Assembly: GCA_035528415.1 (NCBI GenBank)
Contig: DATKYQ010000044.1
Coordinates: 1-64,000, forward strand
Length of the DNA stretch: 64,000 nt
Source: DATKYQ01 sp035528415
GTDB lineage: Bacteria; Myxococcota; B64-G9
Direction: 5' to 3'
The position numbers and the translations under genes were made by a program. This document shows positions 44,412 to 52,671 of the stretch, piece after piece. How positions within the stretch are numbered: position 1 is the first letter of the stretch; each line of letters starts with the position of its first letter. Under the pieces are notes generated by a model. That model had not been told where the DNA came from. It saw nothing but the letters and a program-made list of their open reading frames with translations, and did no database searches.

Positions 44412-45631
44412 GCATCCTGACCCTGAACTGCGGATCTTCCTCGGTCAAGTACTCGCTCTTCGACACCCGCGGGCATGATTTCACCTGCCGCGGCCTGGTG
44501 GAGCGGGTAGGCATGGGCAAGAGCTTTCTCAGACAACAATATGCCGGCCGGGAGACTCGAATAGATCGAGATTGCCGTGATCATGCCGCTGCTGTCGGCC
44601 TGGTTCTCGATATTCTCACAACCGGCGAAGACTCGCCCATCCGCGCCGTCGGTCACCGGGTGGTCCACGGCGGCGAAGAGTTCGCAGCCAGCGCCTTGGT
44701 GACCCCCGAGATGCTGAGCACCGTAGAGCGCGTGGCCGAGTTGGCCCCGCTGCACAACCCGCCCAACCTGGCCGGCATTCGGGCGGCCGGGGCTCTGTTG
44801 CCGGGCATTCCACAGGTGGCCGTCTTCGATACGGCTTTTCACCAGCGCATGCCGCCGGAAGCCTACATATATCCGCTACCCTACGAGTGGTACGAAAAAT
44901 ACGGCATCCGGCGCTACGGCTTCCACGGCACCAGCCACCTGTACGTCGCGGCCCGGGCGGCGGTCATGCTCGGCCGCCCGCTCGAAGAACTGAAGCTAGT
45001 CACGCTTCACATCGGCAACGGCGCAAGCGCGGCGGCGGTGCTGGACGGTCGTTCGGTGGACACTTCCATGGGCTTCACGCCGCTGGAGGGACTGGTCATG
45101 GGCACCCGTTGCGGCTGGATCGACCCGGCCATAGTAACCTACGTCATGCAGCGCGAAGATCTCGACGCCGACGAGATGGACCGGCTGCTCAACAAACGCT
45201 CCGGCCTGCTGGGCCTGAGCGGCCGCTTCACCGACCGGCGCGATATCCTGGAAGGCGCGGACCGCGGAGACGAACGTTGTGAGCTGGCGCTACAGATAGA
45301 GTGCCGGGCCATCACTAAAATCATCGGAAGCTATGCGGCGGTCATGGGCGGGCTCGACGGCGTGGTCTTCACCGCCGGGGTGGGCGAAAACGCGGCGGCC
45401 ATCAGGGCCCGCGCCCTCGAAGGCCTCAGGTTCCTGGGCATCCGACTCGATCCCGCAAGGAACGAGCGCGCGCTCGGCGGCGCGCGCGAAGAGTTCATAT
45501 CGAGCGACGCCAGCCCGGTCGCAGCACTGGTTATCCCTACCAATGAAGAGCTGGTAATTGCCGAGGACACTCAGGCCATTCTCGAAGGCCGCCTCGAAGA
45601 TCCCGACTTCAGCTACTCCTTCGCCCGGTAA
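44408..45631 (+). CDS. ackA: acetate kinase
   Basis: A 407-residue acetate kinase: acetyl-phosphate plus ADP to acetate plus ATP. The start MSILTLNCGSSSVKYSLFD, the segment GHRVVHGGEEF, VAVFDTAFHQRMP, RRYGFHGTSHLYV, HIGNGASAAAV, DTSMGFTPLEGLVMGTRCG and FTAGVGENAAAIR are all family motifs. The ATG lies in the OPT stop. In the context of the BMC downstream, which contains PduL, it can complete substrate-level phosphorylation from acetyl-phosphate, although 3 kb and three genes lie between. Cytoplasmic. The 3' end overlaps the convergent kinase gene by 23 bases. Confidence 0.92.
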   Translation: MSILTLNCGSSSVKYSLFDTRGHDFTCRGLVERVGMGKSFLRQQYAGRETRIDRDCRDHAAAVGLVLDILTTGEDSPIRAVGHRVVHGGEEFAASALVTPEMLSTVERVAELAPLHNPPNLAGIRAAGALLPGIPQVAVFDTAFHQRMPPEAYIYPLPYEWYEKYGIRRYGFHGTSHLYVAARAAVMLGRPLEELKLVTLHIGNGASAAAVLDGRSVDTSMGFTPLEGLVMGTRCGWIDPAIVTYVMQREDLDADEMDRLLNKRSGLLGLSGRFTDRRDILEGADRGDERCELALQIECRAITKIIGSYAAVMGGLDGVVFTAGVGENAAAIRARALEGLRFLGIRLDPARNERALGGAREEFISSDASPVAALVIPTNEELVIAEDTQAILEGRLEDPDFSYSFAR

Positions 45632-47591
45632 TCTTTGCCAGCGCCGCCTGAAAATCCTTGATGGTCGCCGGCTTGGCTATGAAGTCATCCATTCCCGCCG
45701 CCAGGCAGCGCTCGCGGTCTTCTTCGAGCGAGTGGGCGGTCATGGCAATCATGTACACGTGGCGATCGCCGCCGGCTTCATGGCGGCGAATCTCTTTCGT
45801 GGCATCGAAGCCGTCGACGCCGGGCATCTGGCAATCCATGAAAATCGCGTCGTAATCTCCGCGCGCGGCCATCTCGACCGCCTGCCGACCGTCGGCGGCC
45901 AGCTCGATCTCGCAGCCCAGCCTCCCGAGAATGGTCAGAGACACTTCCTGGCTGACGTCGTTGTCTTCCGCCACCAGCACTTTCAACCCAGTTGGTACGC
46001 TTTTTTCGGTTCGCTCTTCCGGAACGGGCTCGTCTTCACACGGGGACTCGACTACAGAAAGATCCAGAACGAAGAAGAACTCCGAACCCTGCTCCGGCCG
46101 GCTTTTCACCGATAACTCACCGCCCATCATCAGGACGAGCTGCTTGCTGATGGCCAGGCCCAGTCCGCAACCCGCGTAGCGGCGCGAGGCCGATGAATCG
46201 ACCTGGGTGAACTTGTCGAAGATGCCGTCGAGCTTCTCGCCGGGAATCCCGATTCCTGTGTCATGAACCGAGAAACGCAACCGGGCCATGTCTCCTTTTC
46301 GTCCCTCGCTCTCGACTGCCAGCCTGACCCGCCCGCGCTCGGTGAACTTCAGGGCATTGTCTACCAGGTTGACCAGTACCCGTCTGATGCGTCCGGCGTC
46401 GCCGACGAGCCGGTGAGGCGCCAGGGGAGCATAGCGCATGGACAGATCGAGACCTTTCTCAATCGCCAAGGGCGATAGCATCTCGACAACGTCGGCCGTC
46501 AGCGCCCGCATATCCAGCGGGGCCGGATCGAGCGTCAGACGTCCCGCCTCGATCCTCGAGAAATCCAGAAGATCGTTGATGACGTTCAAGAGCACCTCGG
46601 CCGAGCGCGTGATCGTCTCAACATAGCGCCTCTGCTTGTCATCGAGACCACCGTCATCGAGCAGCGAGGCGACTCCGATGATGCCGGCCAAGGGAGTGCG
46701 AAGTTCGTGACCCATGTTGGCCAGGAACTCGCTCTTGGCCCGGTTGGCCGCCTCGGCATCTTCCTTGGCTGCCTGGAGAGCACTCAGGACCTTGCGGCGT
46801 TCGGTTACGTCGCGCGCGATCACCAGCACCGCCGGCCGGCCGCCGTGCTTGATGGCCGTATCGGAGATCTCGAGATCGCGCATCTGGCCGTTGCGATCTC
46901 TAAATCTCACCTCGGCCTTGTCCTGCCTGCGCTCACCCGAGAGAAGCGCGCTTACGCGGGCCAGGCTTCCTTGCTTCTCGTCTTCTCCAAGGTAATCTAT
47001 GTAGTCGCTCTCGATCACCTCGGCCGGCCGCCTGCCCCCCATTTTCGCGAGGGCCCGGTTCAGGAAGATCACCTTGCCGTCCTGCAGGATGGCCACCCCG
47101 TCGCTGGCCGCCTCGACCAGCGCCAGGTAAAGGGCCTCGGATTCCTCGCTGCGCACCAGCAGATCTCTCTGCGCCCGAACCTTTTGCGTGCGCAGGCGAT
47201 GGATCTCGAAGACACGGTCCAGCAAGCGCAGGAGAGTACGGCTCTCGATCGGCTTGCGCAGGTAGTGAAAGGCGCCCTTCTCCATGGCCGCCACGGCCGA
47301 GTCGAGATCGGCATGCGCGGTCATGACGATGCATAAGCAATCTGGATGGCGCCCCTTGAACTCCGATAGAAAATCGGTGCCCAGCCCGTCCGGCAGACGC
47401 AAGTCGATAAGCGCCACCTGGAATTCGCGCTTGGCTGCAATAGCTCGCGCCTCTGCACAGTTTCCGACGAAGGTTACCCGGCAGCCTTCCTTTTCCAGAA
47501 TGTCAGCGAGCAACCCGCAAAGAGCCGCATCGTCGTCCACCACCAGGATGGTTCTTTCGTTCGAGTCCGCCAAACTCCCTCCAAAAAGCAT
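45609..47591 (-). CDS. hybrid histidine kinase: REC-PAS-HisKA-HATPase-REC
   Basis: A 660-residue cytoplasmic signalling protein without obvious membrane helices. An N-terminal receiver (VVDDDAALCG, LIDLRLPDG, MTAHADLD, RKPIESR) precedes a PAS domain (about 160-270, ILQDGKVIFLNRALAKMGG). The kinase core has the H-box ANMGHELRTPLAGII, N-box LVNLVDNALKFT, G1 VHDTGIGIP and G2 GCGLGLAISKQL. A C-terminal receiver contains LVAEDNDVSQ and IFMDCQMPGVDGF. Start ATG 47591. The input is unknown; PAS may sense a redox or small ligand. The gene is convergent with ackA and divergent from an EEP-type gene. Confidence 0.84.
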   Translation of the reverse strand: MLFGGSLADSNERTILVVDDDAALCGLLADILEKEGCRVTFVGNCAEARAIAAKREFQVALIDLRLPDGLGTDFLSEFKGRHPDCLCIVMTAHADLDSAVAAMEKGAFHYLRKPIESRTLLRLLDRVFEIHRLRTQKVRAQRDLLVRSEESEALYLALVEAASDGVAILQDGKVIFLNRALAKMGGRRPAEVIESDYIDYLGEDEKQGSLARVSALLSGERRQDKAEVRFRDRNGQMRDLEISDTAIKHGGRPAVLVIARDVTERRKVLSALQAAKEDAEAANRAKSEFLANMGHELRTPLAGIIGVASLLDDGGLDDKQRRYVETITRSAEVLLNVINDLLDFSRIEAGRLTLDPAPLDMRALTADVVEMLSPLAIEKGLDLSMRYAPLAPHRLVGDAGRIRRVLVNLVDNALKFTERGRVRLAVESEGRKGDMARLRFSVHDTGIGIPGEKLDGIFDKFTQVDSSASRRYAGCGLGLAISKQLVLMMGGELSVKSRPEQGSEFFFVLDLSVVESPCEDEPVPEERTEKSVPTGLKVLVAEDNDVSQEVSLTILGRLGCEIELAADGRQAVEMAARGDYDAIFMDCQMPGVDGFDATKEIRRHEAGGDRHVYMIAMTAHSLEEDRERCLAAGMDDFIAKPATIKDFQAALAKITGRRSS

Positions 47592-47658
47592 CCTATCCAC
47601 AAAACAGGACCCATTGATATGACACCCGCACACAGGAATCAAGCAACAGGTTTACCGA

Positions 47659-47687
47659 TTGCCGCTTGCATGCCTGTCTGCTACGCT
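47659..47687 (+). promoter_or_regulatory. candidate promoter with leaderless start
   Basis: TTGCCG and TACGCT are 17 bases apart. The predicted start coincides with the ATG at 47694; no Shine-Dalgarno is present before it. Box quality is moderate. Confidence 0.35.
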
Positions 47688-47693
47688 TCAACA

Positions 47694-48767
47694 ATGATTG
47701 CTGTTATCGATAGGCGGCCGAGATGGAAGCGCCTGATGGCTATAGTTCTCGGCGCTGTGGTCACACTGGCTCTTGTTTTCGCGGGAGTGCTGATGTTGAT
47801 CGAATGGAAGCCCGGGCCAGTCGAGGACACGCCGGTATCCGGAGGCGGCGACCGGGCACTGAAGCCGCCTGTGTCGCTGGATCTATTGTCTTTCAACATA
47901 GGCTACGGAGGGCTTGGCCGGCAGGCCGACTTCTTCATGGACGGCGGCGAACAGGTGCGCCCTGAGCGGGATGCCGTCGAGGCCAACCTCGCGGCCTTCG
48001 GGGATGTCTTGCGCTCTCATCCGGCCGACATCGTCTTGCTCCAGGAGGTCGACCGCGACTCCTCTCGAAGCTACGGCATCGACCAGGCCGCGGCCCTGGC
48101 CGGCGTGCTGCCGGGCTTTGCCCGCTCGATGGCGCTCAACTTCAAGGTGCCCTGGATTCCCTACCCCGTGTTGCGCCCGCTGGGCAGGGTTGAAAGCGGC
48201 CTGCTCTCTTTGAGTCGCTACCCGTTAGGCTCGGCCAAGCGCTTACAACTTCCCGGCTACTACCCCTGGCCGGTGCGCGTCTTTCATCTCAAGCGCTGTC
48301 TGCACCTGTTACGCTTCCCGGCCCCGGACGGCAAGGACTGGGTGATAATCAACCTGCACCTGTCGGCTTTCGACAAGGGCGGCCGCCTGCGGCAGGAGCA
48401 GATGGTCTACCTGAAGAAACTGGTTATGGATCTGACAGGCGCCGGGCATCACCTGATCGCCGGGGGCGATTGGAACCAGGCCTTTCCCGGGATCGACGGC
48501 GGCACTTTTGCGCACGGCGATCCCGTTCCAGGCTGGTTCCAGCAGATGGATCCAGCCTGGCTCCCAGCCGGCTTCCGGTGGGCCTACGACCGCATGCAAC
48601 CCTCGCTGCGCGCCATCAACAAACCCTACACACCAGGCGAGAACTTCCTGACAATAGTAGACGGCTTCTTAGTCGGCCCCGGAATAGAAGTGCTCGAAGT
48701 ACACACGACCAACCTCGGCTTTGCCAACAGCGACCACAACCCGGTGCTGCTGCGGGTGAGGCTCTAA
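47694..48767 (+). CDS. endonuclease/exonuclease/phosphatase family protein, membrane-anchored
   Basis: A 357-residue hydrolase. A single membrane helix lies near residues 15-38 and the catalytic domain follows, probably on the outside of the inner membrane. EEP-fold elements: LDLLSFNIGYGG (start of fold), IVLLQEVDRD with the metal-binding Glu, VIINLHLSAFDKG, IAGGDWNQAFPG with Asp and Asn, and NSDHNPVLL with the catalytic His. These features fit nucleases or phosphodiesterases of sphingomyelinase type, but the substrate cannot be told. I use ATG 47694; a later Met (47736) is possible. The 3' end overlaps the zinc dehydrogenase gene of the BMC region by four bases on the opposite strand. Confidence 0.78.
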   Translation: MIAVIDRRPRWKRLMAIVLGAVVTLALVFAGVLMLIEWKPGPVEDTPVSGGGDRALKPPVSLDLLSFNIGYGGLGRQADFFMDGGEQVRPERDAVEANLAAFGDVLRSHPADIVLLQEVDRDSSRSYGIDQAAALAGVLPGFARSMALNFKVPWIPYPVLRPLGRVESGLLSLSRYPLGSAKRLQLPGYYPWPVRVFHLKRCLHLLRFPAPDGKDWVIINLHLSAFDKGGRLRQEQMVYLKKLVMDLTGAGHHLIAGGDWNQAFPGIDGGTFAHGDPVPGWFQQMDPAWLPAGFRWAYDRMQPSLRAINKPYTPGENFLTIVDGFLVGPGIEVLEVHTTNLGFANSDHNPVLLRVRL

Positions 48768-49789
48768 TTTCCCGGCTCGATGATTACTTTTATAGACTCG
48801 TCGCCTTGTGCGACCAGGCGGAAGCCTTCCTGGATTTGAGACAGCGGCAGGCGGTGGGTGACCATCTCGGCGACGGAAACCGTCCGGCCGGCTATCAGAT
48901 CCAGGGCTTCCGCGCAGTCGGCGGGCGAGCCGGCGTAGGACGGGACAAGGGTTATCCCGTTTCGCCAGAAGTCGTTCACCGGAACGGGAAGATCCTGGCC
49001 CGGGGGCGGGGTGGCGAAGAAGAGAACGGTTCCTCCCCGGTCGACCGAAAGGATGGCCTGATTGAGGACAGGGATGGTCCCGGCGCAGACTATTACCACG
49101 TCGGCACCGCGGCCCTGGTTGATCTTGCGGATTTCCGCCGGCACGTCGTCGTCCCCGTGCAGAACCGCCGTGGCACCGAACTTCTCGGCCTGTTTCATGC
49201 GGTAGGTGTTGATGTCTGTTGCTATCACCTGCGAAACGCCTAGTGCACGCGCGAGCGCAATGTGCAAGATACCCGAGATGCCGCTTCCCAGCACTGCAAC
49301 CGTCTTGCCGGGCTTGACCCCGGCGATGCGCTGGCCGCGAAGCACGCAGGCCAGCGGCTCAATAAAAGTACCCTCCTCGAAGCTCATGCTGTCCGGCAGA
49401 ATAAAAAGGCCGCGATCGACATTGATGGCCGGTACGCGGACGAACTCGGAAAAACCTCCGGGATCGAAGTTGGTGGTATGCAGTGTCTCGCAGACGGTGT
49501 GCTGCCCGCTCAAGCAGTAGCGACAGGTGTTGCAGGGCACATGGTGGCTGACAAATACGCGCTCTCTGACCTTGTAGCGTGAAACTCCCGGGCCGACTTT
49601 CTCTATTGTGCCCGCGATCTCATGGCCCAGCACAAGCGGCGCTTTCTTGATGCGGTACCACTCCATGACATCGCTTCCGCAGATGCCGCTGGCGGCAACC
49701 CGCACCAGGATTTCGCCCGGCCCGATTTCGGGAACGGGCCGTTCCTCGACGCGGCTGTCTGTGTTGTTGTGGTAGACGGCGACCTTCAT
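48764..49789 (-). CDS. zinc-dependent alcohol dehydrogenase (MDR family)
   Basis: A 341-residue medium-chain dehydrogenase. Catalytic zinc ligand Cys in SGICGSD, LGHEIAGTIEKVG with His and Glu, the structural zinc Cys set CNTCRYCLSGQHTVC, and the NAD-binding loop AVLGSGISGILH are all present. Relatives act on polyols, threonine or other alcohols. The gene is the last in the lsrF-like transcript beside the microcompartment locus, starting five bases after the lsrF-like stop. It could recycle NAD(H) by reducing acetaldehyde or oxidise a sugar-derived alcohol; this is inference. No encapsulation-type helix is found at either end, so it may be cytosolic. Confidence 0.82.
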   Translation of the reverse strand: MKVAVYHNNTDSRVEERPVPEIGPGEILVRVAASGICGSDVMEWYRIKKAPLVLGHEIAGTIEKVGPGVSRYKVRERVFVSHHVPCNTCRYCLSGQHTVCETLHTTNFDPGGFSEFVRVPAINVDRGLFILPDSMSFEEGTFIEPLACVLRGQRIAGVKPGKTVAVLGSGISGILHIALARALGVSQVIATDINTYRMKQAEKFGATAVLHGDDDVPAEIRKINQGRGADVVIVCAGTIPVLNQAILSVDRGGTVLFFATPPPGQDLPVPVNDFWRNGITLVPSYAGSPADCAEALDLIAGRTVSVAEMVTHRLPLSQIQEGFRLVAQGDESIKVIIEPGN

Positions 49790-49794
49790 GAGCG

Positions 49795-50583
49795 CTACTT
49801 TTCAGACGCCTTCAGATCCTGGTACATCTCGTAGGCCTGTCCGGCCGGCAGGTTCTTGTGAACAACGGCGCGCACCGCCTTGATCATGGCCACCGGGGAA
49901 TCTGACTGGAAGACGTTGCGGCCCATGTCCACCCCGGCGGCGCCGTCGCCCACGGCGTTGGCGGCCATTTCTAAAGCATCCTTCTCGGGCATCTTCTTGC
50001 CGCCGGCGATCACCACCGGAACCGGAGTGGCGGCAATGATTTTCGAAAAATTCTCGCAGTAGTATGTTTTCACCATGTGGCTGCCGATCTCGACGGCCAT
50101 CCGGCAACACAGCCCCAGATAGCGGGCATCCCGGGCCATCTCGCGGCCCACCGCGGTCACGGTCATGACGGGGATGCCGTACTTGTTGCCCCAGTCGGCG
50201 AGCTTGCCCAGGTTGATAAGCGTCTGGTGCTCGCCCGGTGTGCCGACGAAGATGGACAGGGTGATGCCGCAGACATTGAGCCTGATTGCATCTTCAATGT
50301 CGCAGGTGAGGCCTTCGTTGGAAAGTTCTGTGAGAATGCTGTTGCCCCCCGAGACGCGCAACATGATCGGCACGTCGCTGTCGGGGTCGACACAGATGCG
50401 CAGCATTCCCCTTGTGATCATCAGGGTGTCGGCGTACGGCAGTAAGGGGTCGATCGTGCTCTTGAGATCCCTAAGGCCGGTGGTGGGTCCCTGAAAGTAG
50501 CCGTGGTCCACGGCCAGCATGACGATCCGTCCGGTATCGGGTTTGATCATCCGCGCCATTCTGTTCTTCATTCCCCATTCCAT
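49795..50583 (-). CDS. lsrF: LsrF-like acetyltransferase/aldolase
   Basis: A 262-residue class I aldolase-fold enzyme closely resembling LsrF: WGMKNRMARMIKPDTGRIVM, AVDHGYFQGPTTGL, LRVSGGNSIL-ELSNE, VTAVGREMARDARY, KTYYC, VPVVIAGGKKMPE, and GVDMGRNVFQSDSPVAMIKAV. The Schiff-base Lys aligns at K172 (KTYY). In E. coli LsrF moves the acetyl group of phosphorylated 3-hydroxypentane-2,4-dione (from AI-2) to CoA, giving DHAP and acetyl-CoA. It starts at ATG 50583 with GGAGG at seven bases, lacks the about 30-residue N-terminal section of E. coli LsrF, and has no encapsulation peptide. Being next to a BMC is unusual. A related aldolase function is the alternative. Confidence 0.82.
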   Translation of the reverse strand: MEWGMKNRMARMIKPDTGRIVMLAVDHGYFQGPTTGLRDLKSTIDPLLPYADTLMITRGMLRICVDPDSDVPIMLRVSGGNSILTELSNEGLTCDIEDAIRLNVCGITLSIFVGTPGEHQTLINLGKLADWGNKYGIPVMTVTAVGREMARDARYLGLCCRMAVEIGSHMVKTYYCENFSKIIAATPVPVVIAGGKKMPEKDALEMAANAVGDGAAGVDMGRNVFQSDSPVAMIKAVRAVVHKNLPAGQAYEMYQDLKASEK

Positions 50584-50613
50584 GTTCTTCCTCCTTCATG
50601 GTTCGAGAGTGCA

Positions 50614-50641
50614 ATCTTATGCAACGCAGTATGGAAGTCAA
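50614..50641 (-). promoter_or_regulatory. candidate promoter of the lsrF-like/alcohol dehydrogenase genes
   Basis: On the minus strand TTGACT and TAAGAT are 16 bases apart, 31 bases before the ATG at 50583. It separates lsrF and adh from the main BMC operon. A perfect palindrome (CCCGATATCGGG) lies 38 bases upstream and may be an operator. Confidence 0.45.
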
Positions 50642-50671
50642 GCTGCTCAGCGAACGACGATCCGCCTCTCG

Positions 50672-50699
50672 TTGACACCCCGATATCGGGACTTAGATT
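50672..50699 (+). promoter_or_regulatory. plus-strand promoter-like sequence containing a perfect palindrome
   Basis: A perfect TTGACA (50672-50677) and TAGATT (50694-50699) are 16 bases apart. CCCGATATCGGG at 50679-50690 is a perfect 12-base palindrome inside the spacer. A ribosome site GGGAGG and an ATG (50727) follow, but the open frame there runs antisense to deoC and shows no protein-like features. It could be an operator for the opposite lsrF promoter or give antisense RNA to the end of deoC. Confidence 0.4.
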
Positions 50700-50774
50700 G
50701 TTCTACAGGAAAGACGGGAGGTCGCCATGGCTGGCATAAAAAACCATTCTGGCCTGCCCGAATTGCATCGCCCG

Positions 50775-52220
50775 TCAGTTCCCCTTCTGGCCGGCAGACT
50801 GGCCGGTGGCGATGGCCACCGAGGCCGAGGCGCCGATACGCGTGGCGCCGGCCGCCACCATGGCCTCGGCCGTCTGACGATCCTTGATGCCTCCCGAGGC
50901 CTTGACGCCCATCTCGGGCCCGACCGTCTCGCGCATCAGGGCAATGTCCTCGACTGTGGCCCCGCCCCCGCCGAAGCCGGTCGAGGTCTTTACGAAATTC
51001 GCCCCGGCCATCTTGGCCAGCAGGCAGGCCTTGACGATCTCCTCCTTGGCGAGCAGGGCGGTCTCGAGGATCACCTTGACCAGCGCCTGGCCGCGGGAGG
51101 CGTTGACGACTCCCTCGATGTCCCGGCGCACCAGTTCGTCGTCACCCGATTTCAGGGCCCCGACGTTGATGACCATGTCGATCTCTCTGGCCCCGTTGGC
51201 GATGGCGTCGCGTGTCTCCATGGCCTTGGACGTCGGTGTCGTCGCGCCCAGCGGAAAGCCGATCACTGTGCAAACCTTGACGTCGCTGCCGGCCAGCAAC
51301 CGGGCGCACAAGGCCACCCGACCGGGATTGACGCACACCGAGGCGAAGTGGAACTGCCTGGCCTCGGCGCACAATTTATGAAACTGATCTTCGGTGGCGT
51401 CCGGCTTGAGCAGGGTGTGATCGATCATGCGGCTGATGTCGCCTGAGACAGGCTGCGCCCCAATCGAGGATCCAACACGCGCGGCGCCGCCTTCTACCAG
51501 CTTGCTGACCGCCTCTGGGTTGTTCTCGATGCACAGCCCGCAAGAGCTGCACTCGCCGATGGTCGCCAGCGTGCAAGCCGGGTTGGGCTTTTGCTCGCCC
51601 GTAACGGGATCGACGATTGTTCCCGGGCCGGTCATTTTATCGACGTCGCACAGGCACACGCCCAGCGCCGCAAGCTGTTTCTCGATGTCGGCGATCTTTT
51701 GCCTGACGGCGGCCGGCGCCGCGGCCGGCTCGATCTCGGCGGCAAACAGCGAGTCACGCGCGGCCACCACCGTGATTCCGCGCATCAGTCCATAGATTGC
51801 CAAGATGCAAACCAGGCTGTCGGGCAGCATGGTCAGCAGCTTCGAAGCTGCGTTGAGCGACATGTTCGGCAGGTAGATTACACCGACGCCGTCGAGCAAC
51901 TTCCAGACGTCGCCCTCGGTGAGAACCTCGGCTTCGGGGGCGGCCCGGCGTACGGCCGGCACGCCGACAATCTTCTGCGCCGAGGAAGAGAGAACCACCT
52001 TGCAGTCCTCGCAGCAGTCGCAGATCTTGCCTACTTGCGAAAGCGCCTCTGTGAGCCTGCGGTTGCCGCCGGTGAGCAGGACCAGCACGCGTTTGCCCTT
52101 GGGCGTCGCGGGCGGTATCCAGCCGCTGTCCATTCTCTTCTCGCCTTCCGTGGACGGGGACGGCCCCAGCCGTTTGATCACTTCCGCGGATATCCTGCGA
52201 ACCAGATCGTCGGAATCCAT
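50775..52220 (-). CDS. deoC: deoxyribose-phosphate aldolase fused to a flavoprotein-like domain, BMC cargo
   Basis: A 481-residue protein; ordinary DeoC is 220-260. Residues 3-19 (SDDLVRRISAEVIKRLG) are a likely amphipathic encapsulation helix. Residues 43-165 resemble a flavoprotein-fold domain (KRVLVLLTGGNRRL, GVIYLPNMSLN, TVVAARDSLF). A Cys-rich linker follows, including C224-SS-C227-GL-C230 as a possible metal or Fe-S site. Residues 255-478 are DeoC: DHTLLKPDA, EIDMVINVGALKSG, Schiff-base K411 in VKTSTGFG and K440 in GVKASGGIKD. DeoC splits 2-deoxyribose-5-phosphate into acetaldehyde and glyceraldehyde-3-phosphate. The N-terminal parts place it inside the shell; their own role may be a cofactor or redox function. 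Confidence 0.85.
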   Translation of the reverse strand: MDSDDLVRRISAEVIKRLGPSPSTEGEKRMDSGWIPPATPKGKRVLVLLTGGNRRLTEALSQVGKICDCCEDCKVVLSSSAQKIVGVPAVRRAAPEAEVLTEGDVWKLLDGVGVIYLPNMSLNAASKLLTMLPDSLVCILAIYGLMRGITVVAARDSLFAAEIEPAAAPAAVRQKIADIEKQLAALGVCLCDVDKMTGPGTIVDPVTGEQKPNPACTLATIGECSSCGLCIENNPEAVSKLVEGGAARVGSSIGAQPVSGDISRMIDHTLLKPDATEDQFHKLCAEARQFHFASVCVNPGRVALCARLLAGSDVKVCTVIGFPLGATTPTSKAMETRDAIANGAREIDMVINVGALKSGDDELVRRDIEGVVNASRGQALVKVILETALLAKEEIVKACLLAKMAGANFVKTSTGFGGGGATVEDIALMRETVGPEMGVKASGGIKDRQTAEAMVAAGATRIGASASVAIATGQSAGQKGN

Positions 52221-52243
52221 AGGTGTCCTCCACTACGGGCGGA

Positions 52244-52321
52244 CCCGGGGCGTTCCCGGGCCCGGGCTCCGCATGGGACGAAGTTATCCCAGGCTCGGCC
52301 GTAACCCTCACACTGCGAGGG
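52244..52321 (-). promoter_or_regulatory. G+C-rich hairpins between shell gene and deoC
   Basis: The 141-base gap holds a perfect palindrome CCCGGGCCCGGG (52255-52266), a nearby second CCCGGGG (52244-52250), and a hairpin CCCTC-N7-GAGGG at 52305-52321. They follow the BMC-H stop by about 40 bases. They could stabilise the upstream shell mRNA or tune read-through into deoC. There is no T-run, so this is not a typical terminator. Confidence 0.35.
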
Positions 52322-52361
52322 CCGCTGAGAAACGCGGAAACCACGGCACGAGCGGCGCCGA

Positions 52362-52649
52362 TTACTTGCCGGCGGTCTTGGGCAGGATGCCTTCCACGTC
52401 GCCGTGCGGACGCGGGATGACATGCACCGACACCAACTCGCCGACCTTCTTGGCCGCCACCGCGCCGGCTTCCACCGCGGCCTTGACCGCGCCGACGTCG
52501 CCGCGCACCATGACGGTCACGAACCCGCCGCCGATGAACTCCTTGCCTACCAGGGACACCTTAGCTGCCTTGACCATTGCGTCGGCCGCCTCGATTGCGC
52601 CCACCAAGCCTTTGGTCTCGATCATTCCCAGCGCTTCTTTCGACTCCAC
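52362..52649 (-). CDS. BMC-H shell protein (hexamer)
   Basis: A 95-residue single-domain BMC shell protein, close to PduA/CcmK: ALGMIETKGLVGAIEAADAM, VKAAKVSLVGKEFIGGGFVTVMVRGDVGAVKAAVEAG, and VHVIPRPHGDVE. Such proteins form hexamers that tile the facets, with a small central pore; the pore loop here reads EFIGGG. It is the only BMC-H gene in the window. The spacing of 22 bases to the preceding BMC-P gene suggests one operon. Expected to be the main shell component. Confidence 0.94.
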   Translation of the reverse strand: MESKEALGMIETKGLVGAIEAADAMVKAAKVSLVGKEFIGGGFVTVMVRGDVGAVKAAVEAGAVAAKKVGELVSVHVIPRPHGDVEGILPKTAGK

Positions 52650-52671
52650 GTCAAACCTCCGTCTGTTGAAC

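Noticed and set aside
50727..51446. A plus-strand frame with a good ribosome site over the 3' end of deoC
   Set aside because: After about 20 residues it becomes a His/Gly/Arg-rich antisense reading with no recognisable domain. Kept only as a promoter-related finding.
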